In this document: positions 1 to 9,068 of the stretch, one piece after another
How the letters are laid out: every line of letters starts with the position of its first letter
Numbering within the stretch: the first letter of the stretch is position 1
Source: Kiloniellaceae bacterium
GTDB taxonomy: Bacteria > Pseudomonadota > Alphaproteobacteria > Kiloniellales > J153
Assembly: GCA_021776095.1 (NCBI GenBank)
Contig: JAJFGO010000021.1
Location: forward strand, 124,001-188,000
Direction: 5' to 3'
DNA length: 64,000 nucleotides
Made by a program: the position numbers and the translations under genes
Notes under the pieces: generated by a model
What the model was told of the DNA's origin: nothing
The model's input: only the letters and a program-made list of their open reading frames with translations
Database searches by the model: none

Positions 1-2
1 AA

Positions 3-110
3 TGCGGCGCGGAAGTTAGCGGCGCAGCCTGCCTGATAGAGCTGGCCTTTCTCCAGGGCCGGGCCAAGCTCGATATCCCGATCACCACCCTGGTCAGCTA
101 CGACAGCTAA
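3..110 (+). CDS. apt: Adenine phosphoribosyltransferase, C-terminal fragment
   Basis: The 5' part lies outside the window. The 35 readable residues (reading from base 3 to the TAA at 108-110) contain GAEVSGAACLIELAFLQGR and end in LVSYDS. This matches the C-terminal strand of adenine phosphoribosyltransferases, where an 'xEVVGxxFLIELxxLxGR' segment follows the PRPP-binding loop. The enzyme salvages adenine to AMP with PRPP in the cytoplasm. The catalytic core is not visible, so the call rests on this tail only. Confidence 0.7.
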   Translation, partial: CGAEVSGAACLIELAFLQGRAKLDIPITTLVSYDS

Positions 111-136
111 GGCCCCGAACGCCGGTCTTGGACAAA

Positions 137-184
137 GGCGGAACGGCGCGATTCCGGTCCGCCCACGGGCCCCGAACCGGGCCC
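137..184. terminator. Two GC-rich hairpins after apt
   Basis: GGCGGA (137-142) pairs with TCCGCC (158-163). GGGCCC (167-172) pairs with GGGCCC (179-184) around a 6-nt loop. They sit 27 nt after the apt stop and may end its transcript, but no T-tract follows, so termination is an inference. The rest of 111-367 holds only a weak promoter-like pair (TTGATA at 228-233 and ATTAAT at 252-257) ahead of the kinase gene. Confidence 0.3.
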
Positions 185-367
185 TCGGCTTCACTTTGGC
201 TTAACCACATTCCGCCAGGATATCGAGTTGATAGGCGCCCGGTCCGGCCCGATTAATACCGTTCGTGTAGGTATATTTTCGTAACGGCCCGTGGCGCGCA
301 TAAGCGGGCATCTGGACCGTGCCGCCGATCTGGCGCGAAAGGCTCGGACCTATTCGGGATAATTGGG

Positions 368-3300
368 GTGAATTCGGTGCTCTTCGACCACACGATCCTA
401 CTCGCGGCCATGGTGTCGGCGCTCATGGCGGCCATGGTATTTGTGTGCGCGCGGCGTGGGGCGGCGGGATCGGCCGGGCATTGGTGGACCGCCGCCATGG
501 CGGCGGAGACTCTACGCCTGACCGCGGTCTCGGCACCGGGGCTCCTAAGTTCGGCTGCCATGACCTTGACCGACCAGGCTGGACACGGTGCGATCGCGCT
601 GCTGATCCTGGGCGGCACCTGGATTTTCGTCAGGCGGGAATGGCACACCTGGCCCCTCGCGACTGCGGCCGGCGCCGCGGCCATCGCCATACTGGGCGGC
701 GCGCTGTATCCAACTCAGGCGGCCGCCGCCGGAATTGTGCTGAGCTCGATTGCGATGCTGGCCTTCGCGGCCAGCGCCTGGCTGTTCTGGCAACGCTATC
801 GAGCCGAGAACTGGCCCAGCTACATGGCGGTCGCGACACCCATGGCCGGCATGGCCCTGTTCATGGCGGGACAGGCCGGGGAGGCCCTACGCCTGAGCAT
901 GACGGGCCCCGTCTTGGCGACGGCTGGCTGGACGGTCATCGGGCGCCTCGCACTGAATCTGTTCACGGTCATGGGCTTGGTTCTGGCGATCCAAGAACGC
1001 GCCAAGCGGCGCCAAGCGGCGCCGGAGGAATGGGTCAGGGAAACCGAACAACGCCTGCGCGACATTGCCGAATTCGCCGGCGATTGGATCTGGGAGATGG
1101 GACCGGACCTGCGTTTCACCTATCTTTCCGAGCGTTTCGAAGCGGTGACCGGGCTTGATCGAAACGGGCTCCTGGGCCGCACGCGCGAGGAGTTGATGGG
1201 CGGCGGTCCGGACAACCCGGCGTGGCGGGCGCACCTCGCCAGCCTGAAGGCGCGCCGCCCATTCTGGAACTTCGAATACACGCTGCCAGTGGCCAACGGC
1301 CAACTACGGCACATAAGAATTGGCGGCAAGCCCATCTTCGATGCCGATGGAGACTTTCAGGGTTACCGCGGCGCCGGAACGGATATCACCGCCGAGGTCG
1401 AGGCCAAGACCCAGGCGGAACTGCTGGATCTGCGCCTCAAAGACGCCCTCGAAAGCCTGCCGCACAGTTTTGCGCTCTTCGATTCGCAAGATCGCCTAGT
1501 GTTCTGCAACAGCAAACATGCCCTCGACTATCCTTGGCTCGCCGATGTCATGGTACCCGGCACATACTTCGAGGACATTATCCGAGAATGCGCCGCGCGC
1601 GATACCTTTGCGGCCGAAGGCAGCGACCTCGAGGCGACGATTCAGGCGCGCTTGGCCGCGCACCGCAACCCGCCTGATCATCCCATCGTTGTTCCCGTGA
1701 AGGACGGCCGCTGGGTCCAAGTCAGCCTAACTAAGACAGCCGAAGGAGGAACCACCACCTCGTGGACCGATATAACCCCGTTGAAACGGCGCGAGCAGGC
1801 TCTGGAGCTTCTGGTGCAAGGTGGTTCCGGCGATCGGTCCATCATGGAGGTCGCGGCCGAGGCCCTCGCGGAAGGTCTTGGTTGCCGCGGGGCCGGTGTT
1901 GTCGAGTCCACCGGCGATGGCGTCGCTCGTGTGCTGGCATTATGGGATTCGGGCGCCCCGGGCCAAACTTTCGGGTACGACTTGGCTGGAACACCCTGCG
2001 AAACCGTTTACGCATCGAACGGCGGTTGTTTTTATCCGGACCGAGTGACCGAGCTTTTCCCCCGGGATGAGATCCTGATCAAGATGCAGGCGGTCGGCTT
2101 TTATGGGCAGGTCATGCGGGACGCAGACGGCCGCGTCGCCGGACATGTATTCGCCGTAGACGACAAGCCCATGGACGACGCGTCCTGGCGCAAGGATTTG
2201 ATTGCGCTGATTGCCCATTGGGTCGGCATGGCGCTCGGCCAGAAAAAAGCCGAACTGGCCCTGCGCGAGAGCGAGCAACGCGCGCGCGACTTTGCGGATT
2301 CAGCCTCGGATTGGCTCTGGGAGATGGACGAGGAGCTTCGCTTTTCCTATTTCTCCCACAGCTTGGCGGAAAAGGCGGGGACCCAGCCGGAGCGCCTTCT
2401 GGGCAGAACCCGCGAAGAGCTGCTGGCCATCAATGACCCGGTCACCGACGATACCTTCGGCGCGGCCGATTGGAACGCCCATCTCGCCGATCTGAAGGCG
2501 CATCGTCCGATCCGCGACTTCGTCCACCCCCGCCGGCAGGCCGGCGGCCGGATCGATTACATGTCGATCAGCGGCAAGCCGATCTTCGACACCGAGGGCC
2601 GCTTCAAGGGTTACCGCGGCAGCGGCACCAACATCACCGAGCGCAAGCAAGCGGACGCCTTCGTGGAACTTTCCAAGGCGGTCGCCGCCGCGGCCAACGA
2701 GGCGAACTCGATCGAGCACGCCTTGCGGGTCAGTATCGAGAAAGTTTGCCACGTCAAAAGTTGGGCGATTGGGCACGCTTTCCTTCTCTCGGACGATGGC
2801 TCGAACGAATTGCTCCCCAGCGACGTTTGGCACTGCGAAGGCCAGGGCGACTATGAGGCGCTAAAAATCTTTGTGATGGCAAATAGCTTCATCGCGTCTC
2901 AAGACATGCCCGGCCAGATTCTGGCGAGCGGAGAACCCGCGTACATTTCCCGAAAGTCAAACGAACCGCTCGATGCCTATGTGGAAATGATTCTGGAGCA
3001 CGGAATCGAATCCATATTCGGGTTTCCGATCACCGTCGGTGTCGAAGTGGTCGGCGTATTGCAGTTCTTCTCCAAGGCCCCCGGAAACTTAGACACGGCC
3101 ACGCGCGAGGTGATGACTCTTGTCGGCACTCAGCTTGGCCAGGTTATCGAACGCACCAAGGCCGAACGGTCTCTACGTGCGGCCAAGGAAGTCGCCGAAA
3201 GCGGGAGCCGGGCCAAGAGCGAATTCCTGGCCACCATGAGCCATGAGCTGCGCACACCCTTGAACGCCATTATCGGCTTTTCCGAGCTCATGGCCATGGG

Positions 3301-3922
3301 AACCTTCGGTCCCCTGGGGCACGAGAACTACAGCAATTACGCAAAAGATATTCTGAGCAGCGGCACGCACCTCCTGAACATCATCAATGACATCCTCGAC
3401 GTTTCCAAGGCCGAGGCGGGGCTCATTGTCCTTACAAACGACGACGTGAACCTGGCCGAGGCCGTCGAGTCCGCTCTGCGTTTGATTCGCCCACAGGCGG
3501 AAGAAAAAGGGCTCCGCATAGAGACCACACTACCGCACGAGCCGATCTCCCTGCACGCGGACGCACGGCGGTTCCAACAAGTGCTTCTTAACATGCTGTC
3601 GAATGCGGTGAAGTTCACCGAACAGGGCAGCATCACGGTCGAGGCCCATGCCGACACGGCAAACGGATTGAGCCTCCAGGTTATCGACACGGGGGTCGGT
3701 ATCGCCGAAGCTGACCTGGAGCGAATTTTCGACCCCTTCGTGCAGGCCGATTCGACTCTGTCGCGGGCCCACGAGGGCACCGGGCTCGGCCTGGCGCTCA
3801 GCCGAAAGCTGGTCGAACTGCACGGCGGGGCCTTGATCCTGGAGAGCAAATTCGGCAAGGGCACGGTTATGACCATTCACCTGCCCGCCGAACGCCTGCG
3901 GCCGAACGCTACTGCGGCTTAA
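368..3922 (+). CDS. Membrane sensor histidine kinase with PAS and GAF domains
   Basis: An 1184-residue kinase starting at a GTG. Residues about 5-215 form roughly seven hydrophobic segments. After them come PAS (about 228-347), PAS-like (357-475), GAF (480-635), PAS (636-765) and GAF (765-930). The phosphoacceptor domain is at 945-1015, with H959 in MSHELRTPLN, and the HATPase domain at about 1060-1175, with N-box NAVKFTE, DTGVGI and GTGLGLALS. The first and third PAS domains are near copies of each other (both contain LLGRTREEL, GKPIFD and a GYRG-GT-IT end), so one probably arose by internal duplication. There is no receiver domain and no response regulator next door, so it is an orphan kinase that presumably feeds a distant phosphorelay. 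The signal is unknown; the membrane part plus GAF domains allow both membrane and cytoplasmic inputs. Confidence 0.9.
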   Translation: MNSVLFDHTILLAAMVSALMAAMVFVCARRGAAGSAGHWWTAAMAAETLRLTAVSAPGLLSSAAMTLTDQAGHGAIALLILGGTWIFVRREWHTWPLATAAGAAAIAILGGALYPTQAAAAGIVLSSIAMLAFAASAWLFWQRYRAENWPSYMAVATPMAGMALFMAGQAGEALRLSMTGPVLATAGWTVIGRLALNLFTVMGLVLAIQERAKRRQAAPEEWVRETEQRLRDIAEFAGDWIWEMGPDLRFTYLSERFEAVTGLDRNGLLGRTREELMGGGPDNPAWRAHLASLKARRPFWNFEYTLPVANGQLRHIRIGGKPIFDADGDFQGYRGAGTDITAEVEAKTQAELLDLRLKDALESLPHSFALFDSQDRLVFCNSKHALDYPWLADVMVPGTYFEDIIRECAARDTFAAEGSDLEATIQARLAAHRNPPDHPIVVPVKDGRWVQVSLTKTAEGGTTTSWTDITPLKRREQALELLVQGGSGDRSIMEVAAEALAEGLGCRGAGVVESTGDGVARVLALWDSGAPGQTFGYDLAGTPCETVYASNGGCFYPDRVTELFPRDEILIKMQAVGFYGQVMRDADGRVAGHVFAVDDKPMDDASWRKDLIALIAHWVGMALGQKKAELALRESEQRARDFADSASDWLWEMDEELRFSYFSHSLAEKAGTQPERLLGRTREELLAINDPVTDDTFGAADWNAHLADLKAHRPIRDFVHPRRQAGGRIDYMSISGKPIFDTEGRFKGYRGSGTNITERKQADAFVELSKAVAAAANEANSIEHALRVSIEKVCHVKSWAIGHAFLLSDDGSNELLPSDVWHCEGQGDYEALKIFVMANSFIASQDMPGQILASGEPAYISRKSNEPLDAYVEMILEHGIESIFGFPITVGVEVVGVLQFFSKAPGNLDTATREVMTLVGTQLGQVIERTKAERSLRAAKEVAESGSRAKSEFLATMSHELRTPLNAIIGFSELMAMGTFGPLGHENYSNYAKDILSSGTHLLNIINDILDVSKAEAGLIVLTNDDVNLAEAVESALRLIRPQAEEKGLRIETTLPHEPISLHADARRFQQVLLNMLSNAVKFTEQGSITVEAHADTANGLSLQVIDTGVGIAEADLERIFDPFVQADSTLSRAHEGTGLGLALSRKLVELHGGALILESKFGKGTVMTIHLPAERLRPNATAA

Positions 3923-3966
3923 CCGCCGGCGCTCTTCATAGGACAACGCGTAGCCTCGCGGGTGCC

Positions 3967-4281
3967 TTAGGTATCGGTCGCGTTCGGCTCCGCCTCGGGT
4001 TTTTCGCGCGGGCCGTCGTCCGACCGGTGTTTGCGCCGGATGATGATGTCGCCGTTCTCGTTGACCTCAGGCAGCTCGTATTGCGGAATCGAGTGCATAA
4101 GCAGCTCGAGCGCACGCATGATACGCATCATGCCCTCGCGCGCCAGGTCCTCGGCCTCGGCCCGCCCGTCGTCGCCCTGGCTCTGCGCCGTGGCGGGCCC
4201 CAGGGGCATGACGCCTAGCGGAATCGCGATAACAGCGCACAAGAGCGCGGCGCCGAAGGACTTTCGAATCGATTTGCTCAA
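3967..4281 (-). CDS. Small exported protein of unknown function
   Basis: I chose the TTG at 4281 because GGAGGA lies 8 nt upstream; the frame is open further up to an ATG at 4347 that lacks such a site. The 104-residue product begins MSKSIRKSFGAALLCAVI and has a clear signal peptide ending near ATAQS. A short acidic helical stretch follows (DGRAEAEDLAREGMMRIMRA), then a charged, probably disordered tail. Small periplasmic proteins of this shape are common in alphaproteobacteria, but I do not recognise a functional family. It converges on the kinase gene and diverges from the amidase gene. Confidence 0.7.
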   Translation of the reverse strand: MSKSIRKSFGAALLCAVIAIPLGVMPLGPATAQSQGDDGRAEAEDLAREGMMRIMRALELLMHSIPQYELPEVNENGDIIIRRKHRSDDGPREKPEAEPNATDT

Positions 4282-4503
4282 TGGACTTTCCTCCTGCAGC
4301 CGGGATTCCGCACAAGCGGCGTCCCCAACAACCTTAGGGCGGGGCACCCTCCGGAAGCCATACTAGAGCAATACGTGGCGAAAATGAGGTTCATCCCGGC
4401 TCGCCGGGCGGTGGCTCTCGACAAAGCGCGGGCGGCATGCCACCAATTTGCCGGGAAGGTGCTCTTCCATCGTTACCACGCCGCAGTCGGGAGACTTTAA
4501 GCC

Positions 4504-5910
4504 ATGAGCGATGACCTAGCGCTGATGACCGCCAGTCAACTGGTCGCCAGCTATCGGGACGGCAGCTTGTCGCCAATCGAGGCGACCCGCGCCGTCTTAG
4601 CCCGCATCGAGGCTTACAACGACCGCCTGGTCGCCTTCAACCTGATCGACGCGGAAGGTGCGCTGGAGGAAGCGCGCAAGTCGGAGGAACGCTGGCGCAT
4701 CGGCGCACCGCGCGGGCGGGTCGACGGGGTGCCGACGGCGATCAAGGACCTGATTCTGACCCAGGGTTGGCCGACCTTGCGCGGCTCGCACGCGATCAGC
4801 CCGGATCAAGCCTGGAATGAAGATGCGCCCTGCGTCGCCCGCCTGCGCAAGCATGGCGCGATCCTGATCGGCAAAACCACAACGCCGGAGTTCGGCTGGA
4901 AGGGGGTGACCGACAGTCCCTTGACCGGGATCACCCGGAATCCCTGGAACCCGGAGCGCACCCCCGGCGGATCGAGCGGCGGCGCCGCGGTCGCCGTCGC
5001 CAGCGGCATGAGCGCGCTGGCGATCGGCACGGACGGCGGCGGCTCGATCCGCATTCCCGCCGCCTTTACCGGCATCTTCGGCATGAAGCCGACATTCGGA
5101 CGGGTGCCCGCTTTCCCCGCCAGTCCCTTCGGAACCCTGTCCCACGTCGGACCCATGACTCGAAGCGTGACCGACGCGGCCATTATGATGAGCGTGATCG
5201 CCGAGCCCGACGTGCGCGATTGGTACGCCCTGGCGCCGGCCGATCACGGCAAGGCGGCAAATTACCCGCAAAGCCTGGACCAGGGCGTAAAAGGCCAGCG
5301 CATCGCCTTCAGTCCCAGCCTGGGCGGACACAAGGTCGATCCGGAGATTGCCGCCCTAGTCGCCGCGGCGGCCAAGCAATTCGAAGATCTGGGCGCCCAC
5401 GTGGAAGAAGCCGAGCCGGAGCTACCGGATTGCGCCGAATGCTTCCGCAAACACTGGTTCGCCGGCGCCGCGAACCTTTTCACCGGTTTTAGCGCAGACC
5501 AACAAGCCCACATGGATCCGGGCTTACGCGAGATTGCGGCCGAGGGCGCGCGTTATTCGCTCCTCGACTATTTGCATGCGGTCAAGCAGCGCGAGGCGAT
5601 CGGCCTGGCCATGAGCCTGTTCCACGAAAAGTACGATATATTGCTGACCCCAGCCCTACCGATTCCCGCCTTTGAGGCCGGGCTGGAACGGCCGCGCGGC
5701 GACGGCGGCGACCGCTGGGTCGATTGGACCCCCTTCTCCTACCCCTTCAACCTGACCCGACAACCGGCCGCGAGCGTGCCGTGCGGCCTGACCTCTCAGG
5801 GCCTGCCTGCGGGCCTGCAGATTGTCGCCCCCCTGTATCAGGACGGCCGGGTCCTGCGCACCGCGCGGGCCTTCGAAATGGCCCAACCGTTCCAGATGCC
5901 AAAGCTCTAA
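4504..5910 (+). CDS. Amidase signature family hydrolase
   Basis: A 468-residue cytoplasmic amidase. The amidase-signature Ser-cisSer-Lys triad is visible: K81 in AIKDL, the serine pair S157/S158 in GGSSGG and the nucleophile S181 in GTDGGGSIR. Length and motifs fit the family that includes GatA, acylamidases and aryl-amidases. Absence of gatC or gatB beside it and the C-terminal sequence argue against GatA. It starts at an ATG with GGGAG about 9 nt upstream and appears monocistronic. The substrate cannot be told from sequence; detoxification or scavenging of small amides is an inference. Confidence 0.88.
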   Translation: MSDDLALMTASQLVASYRDGSLSPIEATRAVLARIEAYNDRLVAFNLIDAEGALEEARKSEERWRIGAPRGRVDGVPTAIKDLILTQGWPTLRGSHAISPDQAWNEDAPCVARLRKHGAILIGKTTTPEFGWKGVTDSPLTGITRNPWNPERTPGGSSGGAAVAVASGMSALAIGTDGGGSIRIPAAFTGIFGMKPTFGRVPAFPASPFGTLSHVGPMTRSVTDAAIMMSVIAEPDVRDWYALAPADHGKAANYPQSLDQGVKGQRIAFSPSLGGHKVDPEIAALVAAAAKQFEDLGAHVEEAEPELPDCAECFRKHWFAGAANLFTGFSADQQAHMDPGLREIAAEGARYSLLDYLHAVKQREAIGLAMSLFHEKYDILLTPALPIPAFEAGLERPRGDGGDRWVDWTPFSYPFNLTRQPAASVPCGLTSQGLPAGLQIVAPLYQDGRVLRTARAFEMAQPFQMPKL

Positions 5911-6115
5911 AGCGCGCTCATAAACAGCTGTCCGGTCGGCAAGTCACTCCAGTAAAAGTGCGGATTGAATTCTGGCGCCCCGGTATCGAGCCGGGCTAGC
6001 TCCAGGTTATCGTTCGTGTTACGCTTTTTTCGTTAACCATTGGGAGGCATCGGGAAATCCCGGTTACGTAAGCGCGTTAGACGCACGGGGGCAATTCAAT
6101 CATGGGAGAAACTCA

Positions 6116-7852
6116 ATGAAAATCAGGCTGATGGCGGCGGTAGCCGCCGGCGTTCTGGTGGGTTCCGCGAACCAAGGCTTCGCGGGCATGGCCGAGGCGG
6201 AAAAATGGGTCAACGACGAATTCCAGCCCTCCACGCTGTCGAAGCAAGAGCAGATGACGGAGATGGAGTGGTTCGTCGACGCCGCCAAGCCGTTCGCGGG
6301 CATGGAGATCAACGTGCTGTCGGAAACGATCCCGACCCATACCTATGAATCGGAGACCTTGACCAAGGCGTTTGAGGAAATCACCGGGATCAAGGTCAAC
6401 CATCAGCTTCTCGGCGAAGGCGAGGTTGTGCAGGCGGTGCAAACCCAAATGCAAACCAACCGGAACCTTTATGACGCCTATATCAACGATTCCGATCTGA
6501 TCGGGACGCACTCACGCCTGCAACTGGCCGTCAACCTGACCGACTGGATGGCGGGCGACGGTAAGGACGTGACCTTGCCGACTCTGGATATCGACGATTT
6601 TATCGGCAAGTCCTTCACCACCGGCCCCGACGGCAAGCTGTATCAGCTTCCCGACCAGCAATTCGCGAACCTCTATTGGTTCCGCAAGGATTGGTTCGAC
6701 CGCGCGGACCTGAAGGCCGCCTTCAAGAAGAAATTCGGTTACGAGCTCGGCGTTCCGGTCAATTGGTCGGCCTACGAGGATATCGCCCAGTTCTTTTCCG
6801 AGGACGTCAAGGAGATCGATGGGGTCCGCGTTTACGGTCACATGGATTACGGCAAGCGCGCGCCCGACCTAGGTTGGCGCATGACCGACGCCTGGCTCTC
6901 CATGGCCGGTGCCGGATCCAAGGGTCTGCCCAACGGTATCCCAATCGACGAATGGGGCATCCGCATGGAAGCCGGTTCCTGCAACCCGGCCGGCGCCTCG
7001 GTCACTCGCGGTGGCGGCACCAACGGCCCGGCGGCCGTCTACGCGATCCGCAAGTGGGACGAGTGGCTGCGCAAGTACGCTCCGCCGGCCGCTGCCGACT
7101 ACGATTTCTATCAGTCGCTTCCGGCGCTCAGCCAAGGCAATGTGGCCCAGCAGATCTTCTGGTATACGGCCTTCACCGCCGACATGGTGAAGCCGGGCAG
7201 CGAAGGCAACAACACGGTCGACGCGAACGGCAACGTCCTATGGCGGATGGCGCCCTCGCCGCATGGGCCGTATTGGGAAGAAGGCCAGAAGCTCGGCTAT
7301 CAGGACGCCGGGTCCTGGACCTTGTTCAAGTCGACCCCGGTCGACCGCCGCAAGGCCGCCTGGCTCTATGCACAGTTCGTGGTCTCAAAATCGGTATCCT
7401 TGAAGAAAAGCCATGTCGGCCTGACCATCATCCGGGATTCCGACATTCGCCACGACTCGTTCTCCAAGCGCGCATCTCAACTGGGTGGTTTGGTTGAGTT
7501 CTACCGCTCGCCCGACCGCGTGCTCTGGTCGCCGACCGGCGTCAACGTTCCGGACTATCCGAAGCTGGCCCAACTCTGGTGGCAGCAGATCGGCGACGTG
7601 AACTCGGGCGCCTTCACACCGCAGCAGGCGATGGACCGCCTAGCTGGTGAGATGGACCAGATTATGTCCCGTATGCAAGCGGTGGACGAAAGTAACAACG
7701 TCTACGGCGGTTGTGGCCCGCGCCTGAATGCGGAAAAAGACGCCACGGCGTGGCTCGGCAAGGGCGGCGCCAAAGCCAAGCTCGCGAACGAGAAACCGCA
7801 AGGCGAGACCGTCAACTACGACGTACTCGTCAAGCGTTGGTCTGCCAACTGA
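6116..7852 (+). CDS. glpV: Glycerol ABC transporter, substrate-binding protein
   Basis: A 578-residue periplasmic binding protein. It has an N-terminal signal peptide (MKIRLMAAVAAGVLVG..., cleavage likely after GFA near residue 23) and the fold-defining features of large extracellular solute-binding proteins (INVLSETIPTHTYESE near the start, a hinge-containing middle, a Trp-rich ligand region). The following five genes match the glpS-T-P-Q-U set known from Rhizobium glycerol uptake, so I assign glpV. In Rhizobium glpV is the last gene; here it is first. GGGAGA lies 6 nt before the ATG. No glpD, glpK or glpR is present in the window, so glycerol catabolism must be encoded elsewhere. Confidence 0.88.
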   Translation: MKIRLMAAVAAGVLVGSANQGFAGMAEAEKWVNDEFQPSTLSKQEQMTEMEWFVDAAKPFAGMEINVLSETIPTHTYESETLTKAFEEITGIKVNHQLLGEGEVVQAVQTQMQTNRNLYDAYINDSDLIGTHSRLQLAVNLTDWMAGDGKDVTLPTLDIDDFIGKSFTTGPDGKLYQLPDQQFANLYWFRKDWFDRADLKAAFKKKFGYELGVPVNWSAYEDIAQFFSEDVKEIDGVRVYGHMDYGKRAPDLGWRMTDAWLSMAGAGSKGLPNGIPIDEWGIRMEAGSCNPAGASVTRGGGTNGPAAVYAIRKWDEWLRKYAPPAAADYDFYQSLPALSQGNVAQQIFWYTAFTADMVKPGSEGNNTVDANGNVLWRMAPSPHGPYWEEGQKLGYQDAGSWTLFKSTPVDRRKAAWLYAQFVVSKSVSLKKSHVGLTIIRDSDIRHDSFSKRASQLGGLVEFYRSPDRVLWSPTGVNVPDYPKLAQLWWQQIGDVNSGAFTPQQAMDRLAGEMDQIMSRMQAVDESNNVYGGCGPRLNAEKDATAWLGKGGAKAKLANEKPQGETVNYDVLVKRWSAN

Positions 7853-7985
7853 GGTCGTTTAACTTCAGCCGGCATACCGGTTACGATATGGCGGGGCGCG
7901 CCCGTGGCGCGTCCCGCGTTCTCTCCGCAACTCCTTCGTGAGATAGGCGTTTTCGCCGGGAAATACCTGACAGTGCGTCCGCGCC

Positions 7986-9068
7986 ATGACCCTTGAACTG
8001 AAAAACATCGTCAAGCGTGTCGGGGCGGATACCCATATTCACGAAACCAACCTCAAGCTTGTCGGAGAGGGATTCAACATCCTTCTCGGGACGACGCTGT
8101 CCGGCAAAACGACGCTGATGCAGCTCATGGCCGGGATCGATAAGCCGACCTCCGGCGAGATTTGGTTCGGCGGCGCCAATGTGACCGGCGGCAAAGTGCA
8201 AGACCGCAATGTCTCGATGGTCTACCAGCAGTTCATCAACTATCCGAATATGACCGTCTATGAGAATATCGCCTCGCCCTTGCGGGTCGCGCGGCTTCCG
8301 GCCGGCGAGATCGACAAGCGGGTGCAGGGCACGGCCGATCTCTTGAAGCTGACGCCGATGCTGCAGCGCCGGCCGAGCGAACTTTCGGGCGGTCAGCAAC
8401 AGCGAACCGCGATCGCCCGGGCGCTCGTAAAGGATGCCGATCTGGTTCTGCTCGACGAACCCCTCGCAAACCTGGATTACAAGCTCCGCGAGGAATTGCG
8501 CGAAGAGCTCCCAAAACTCTTCGCCGGCCGCGAATGCACCGTCGTCTATGCCACGACGGAGCCGACGGAAGCGCTGCTTCTAGGCGGCCACACCGCGCTT
8601 CTGCATGAAGGCCGCGTGGTCCAGTTCGGACCGACATCGCAAATCTACCGCCAGCCCGAGACCTTGATCGCCGCGCAGGTTTTCTCCGACCCGCCGATCA
8701 ATACGGCGAGCGTCACCAAGACGGGCGGCCGGATCGCCTTGTCCGAGACCGTCCAGTGGGACGCCGTGGGAAGTTTCGCCGCACTGTCCGATGGCACCTA
8801 CACAATCGGGATACGCCCCCACGACATCGGGCCCGAGGCCAAAAACGGACAATGCGTGGCCATCGACGGCGAAGTCCTGGTGACGGAGTTATCAGGCTCC
8901 GAAAGCGTGGTCCATTTCGGCGTGGCGGGCAGCACCTGGGTGTCGCAGTCCCATGGCGTATACTCATTTAAGGTCGGCGAAGGTACACGCCTATACGCCG
9001 ACATCAGCCGGGCCATGCTGTTCGACGCCGACCAACGACTGGTCGCCAGACAGGGCGAGGCGGTGTAG
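7986..9068 (+). CDS. glpS: Glycerol ABC transporter, ATPase subunit with degenerate H-loop
   Basis: A 360-residue ABC ATPase with a C-terminal TOBE-like region. Walker A is GTTLSGKTT (35-43), Q-loop Q81, signature LSGGQ (133-137) and Walker B DLVLLDE with E158. The usual H-loop histidine (YVTHDQTEA in relatives) is Thr191 here (YATTEPTEA). The partner GlpT has the opposite defect. In the heterodimer, GlpS therefore gives its intact signature to GlpT's complete site, while its own Walker A faces a degenerate signature. The gene is 133 bp after glpV and overlaps glpT by 1 nt. Confidence 0.9.
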   Translation: MTLELKNIVKRVGADTHIHETNLKLVGEGFNILLGTTLSGKTTLMQLMAGIDKPTSGEIWFGGANVTGGKVQDRNVSMVYQQFINYPNMTVYENIASPLRVARLPAGEIDKRVQGTADLLKLTPMLQRRPSELSGGQQQRTAIARALVKDADLVLLDEPLANLDYKLREELREELPKLFAGRECTVVYATTEPTEALLLGGHTALLHEGRVVQFGPTSQIYRQPETLIAAQVFSDPPINTASVTKTGGRIALSETVQWDAVGSFAALSDGTYTIGIRPHDIGPEAKNGQCVAIDGEVLVTELSGSESVVHFGVAGSTWVSQSHGVYSFKVGEGTRLYADISRAMLFDADQRLVARQGEAV

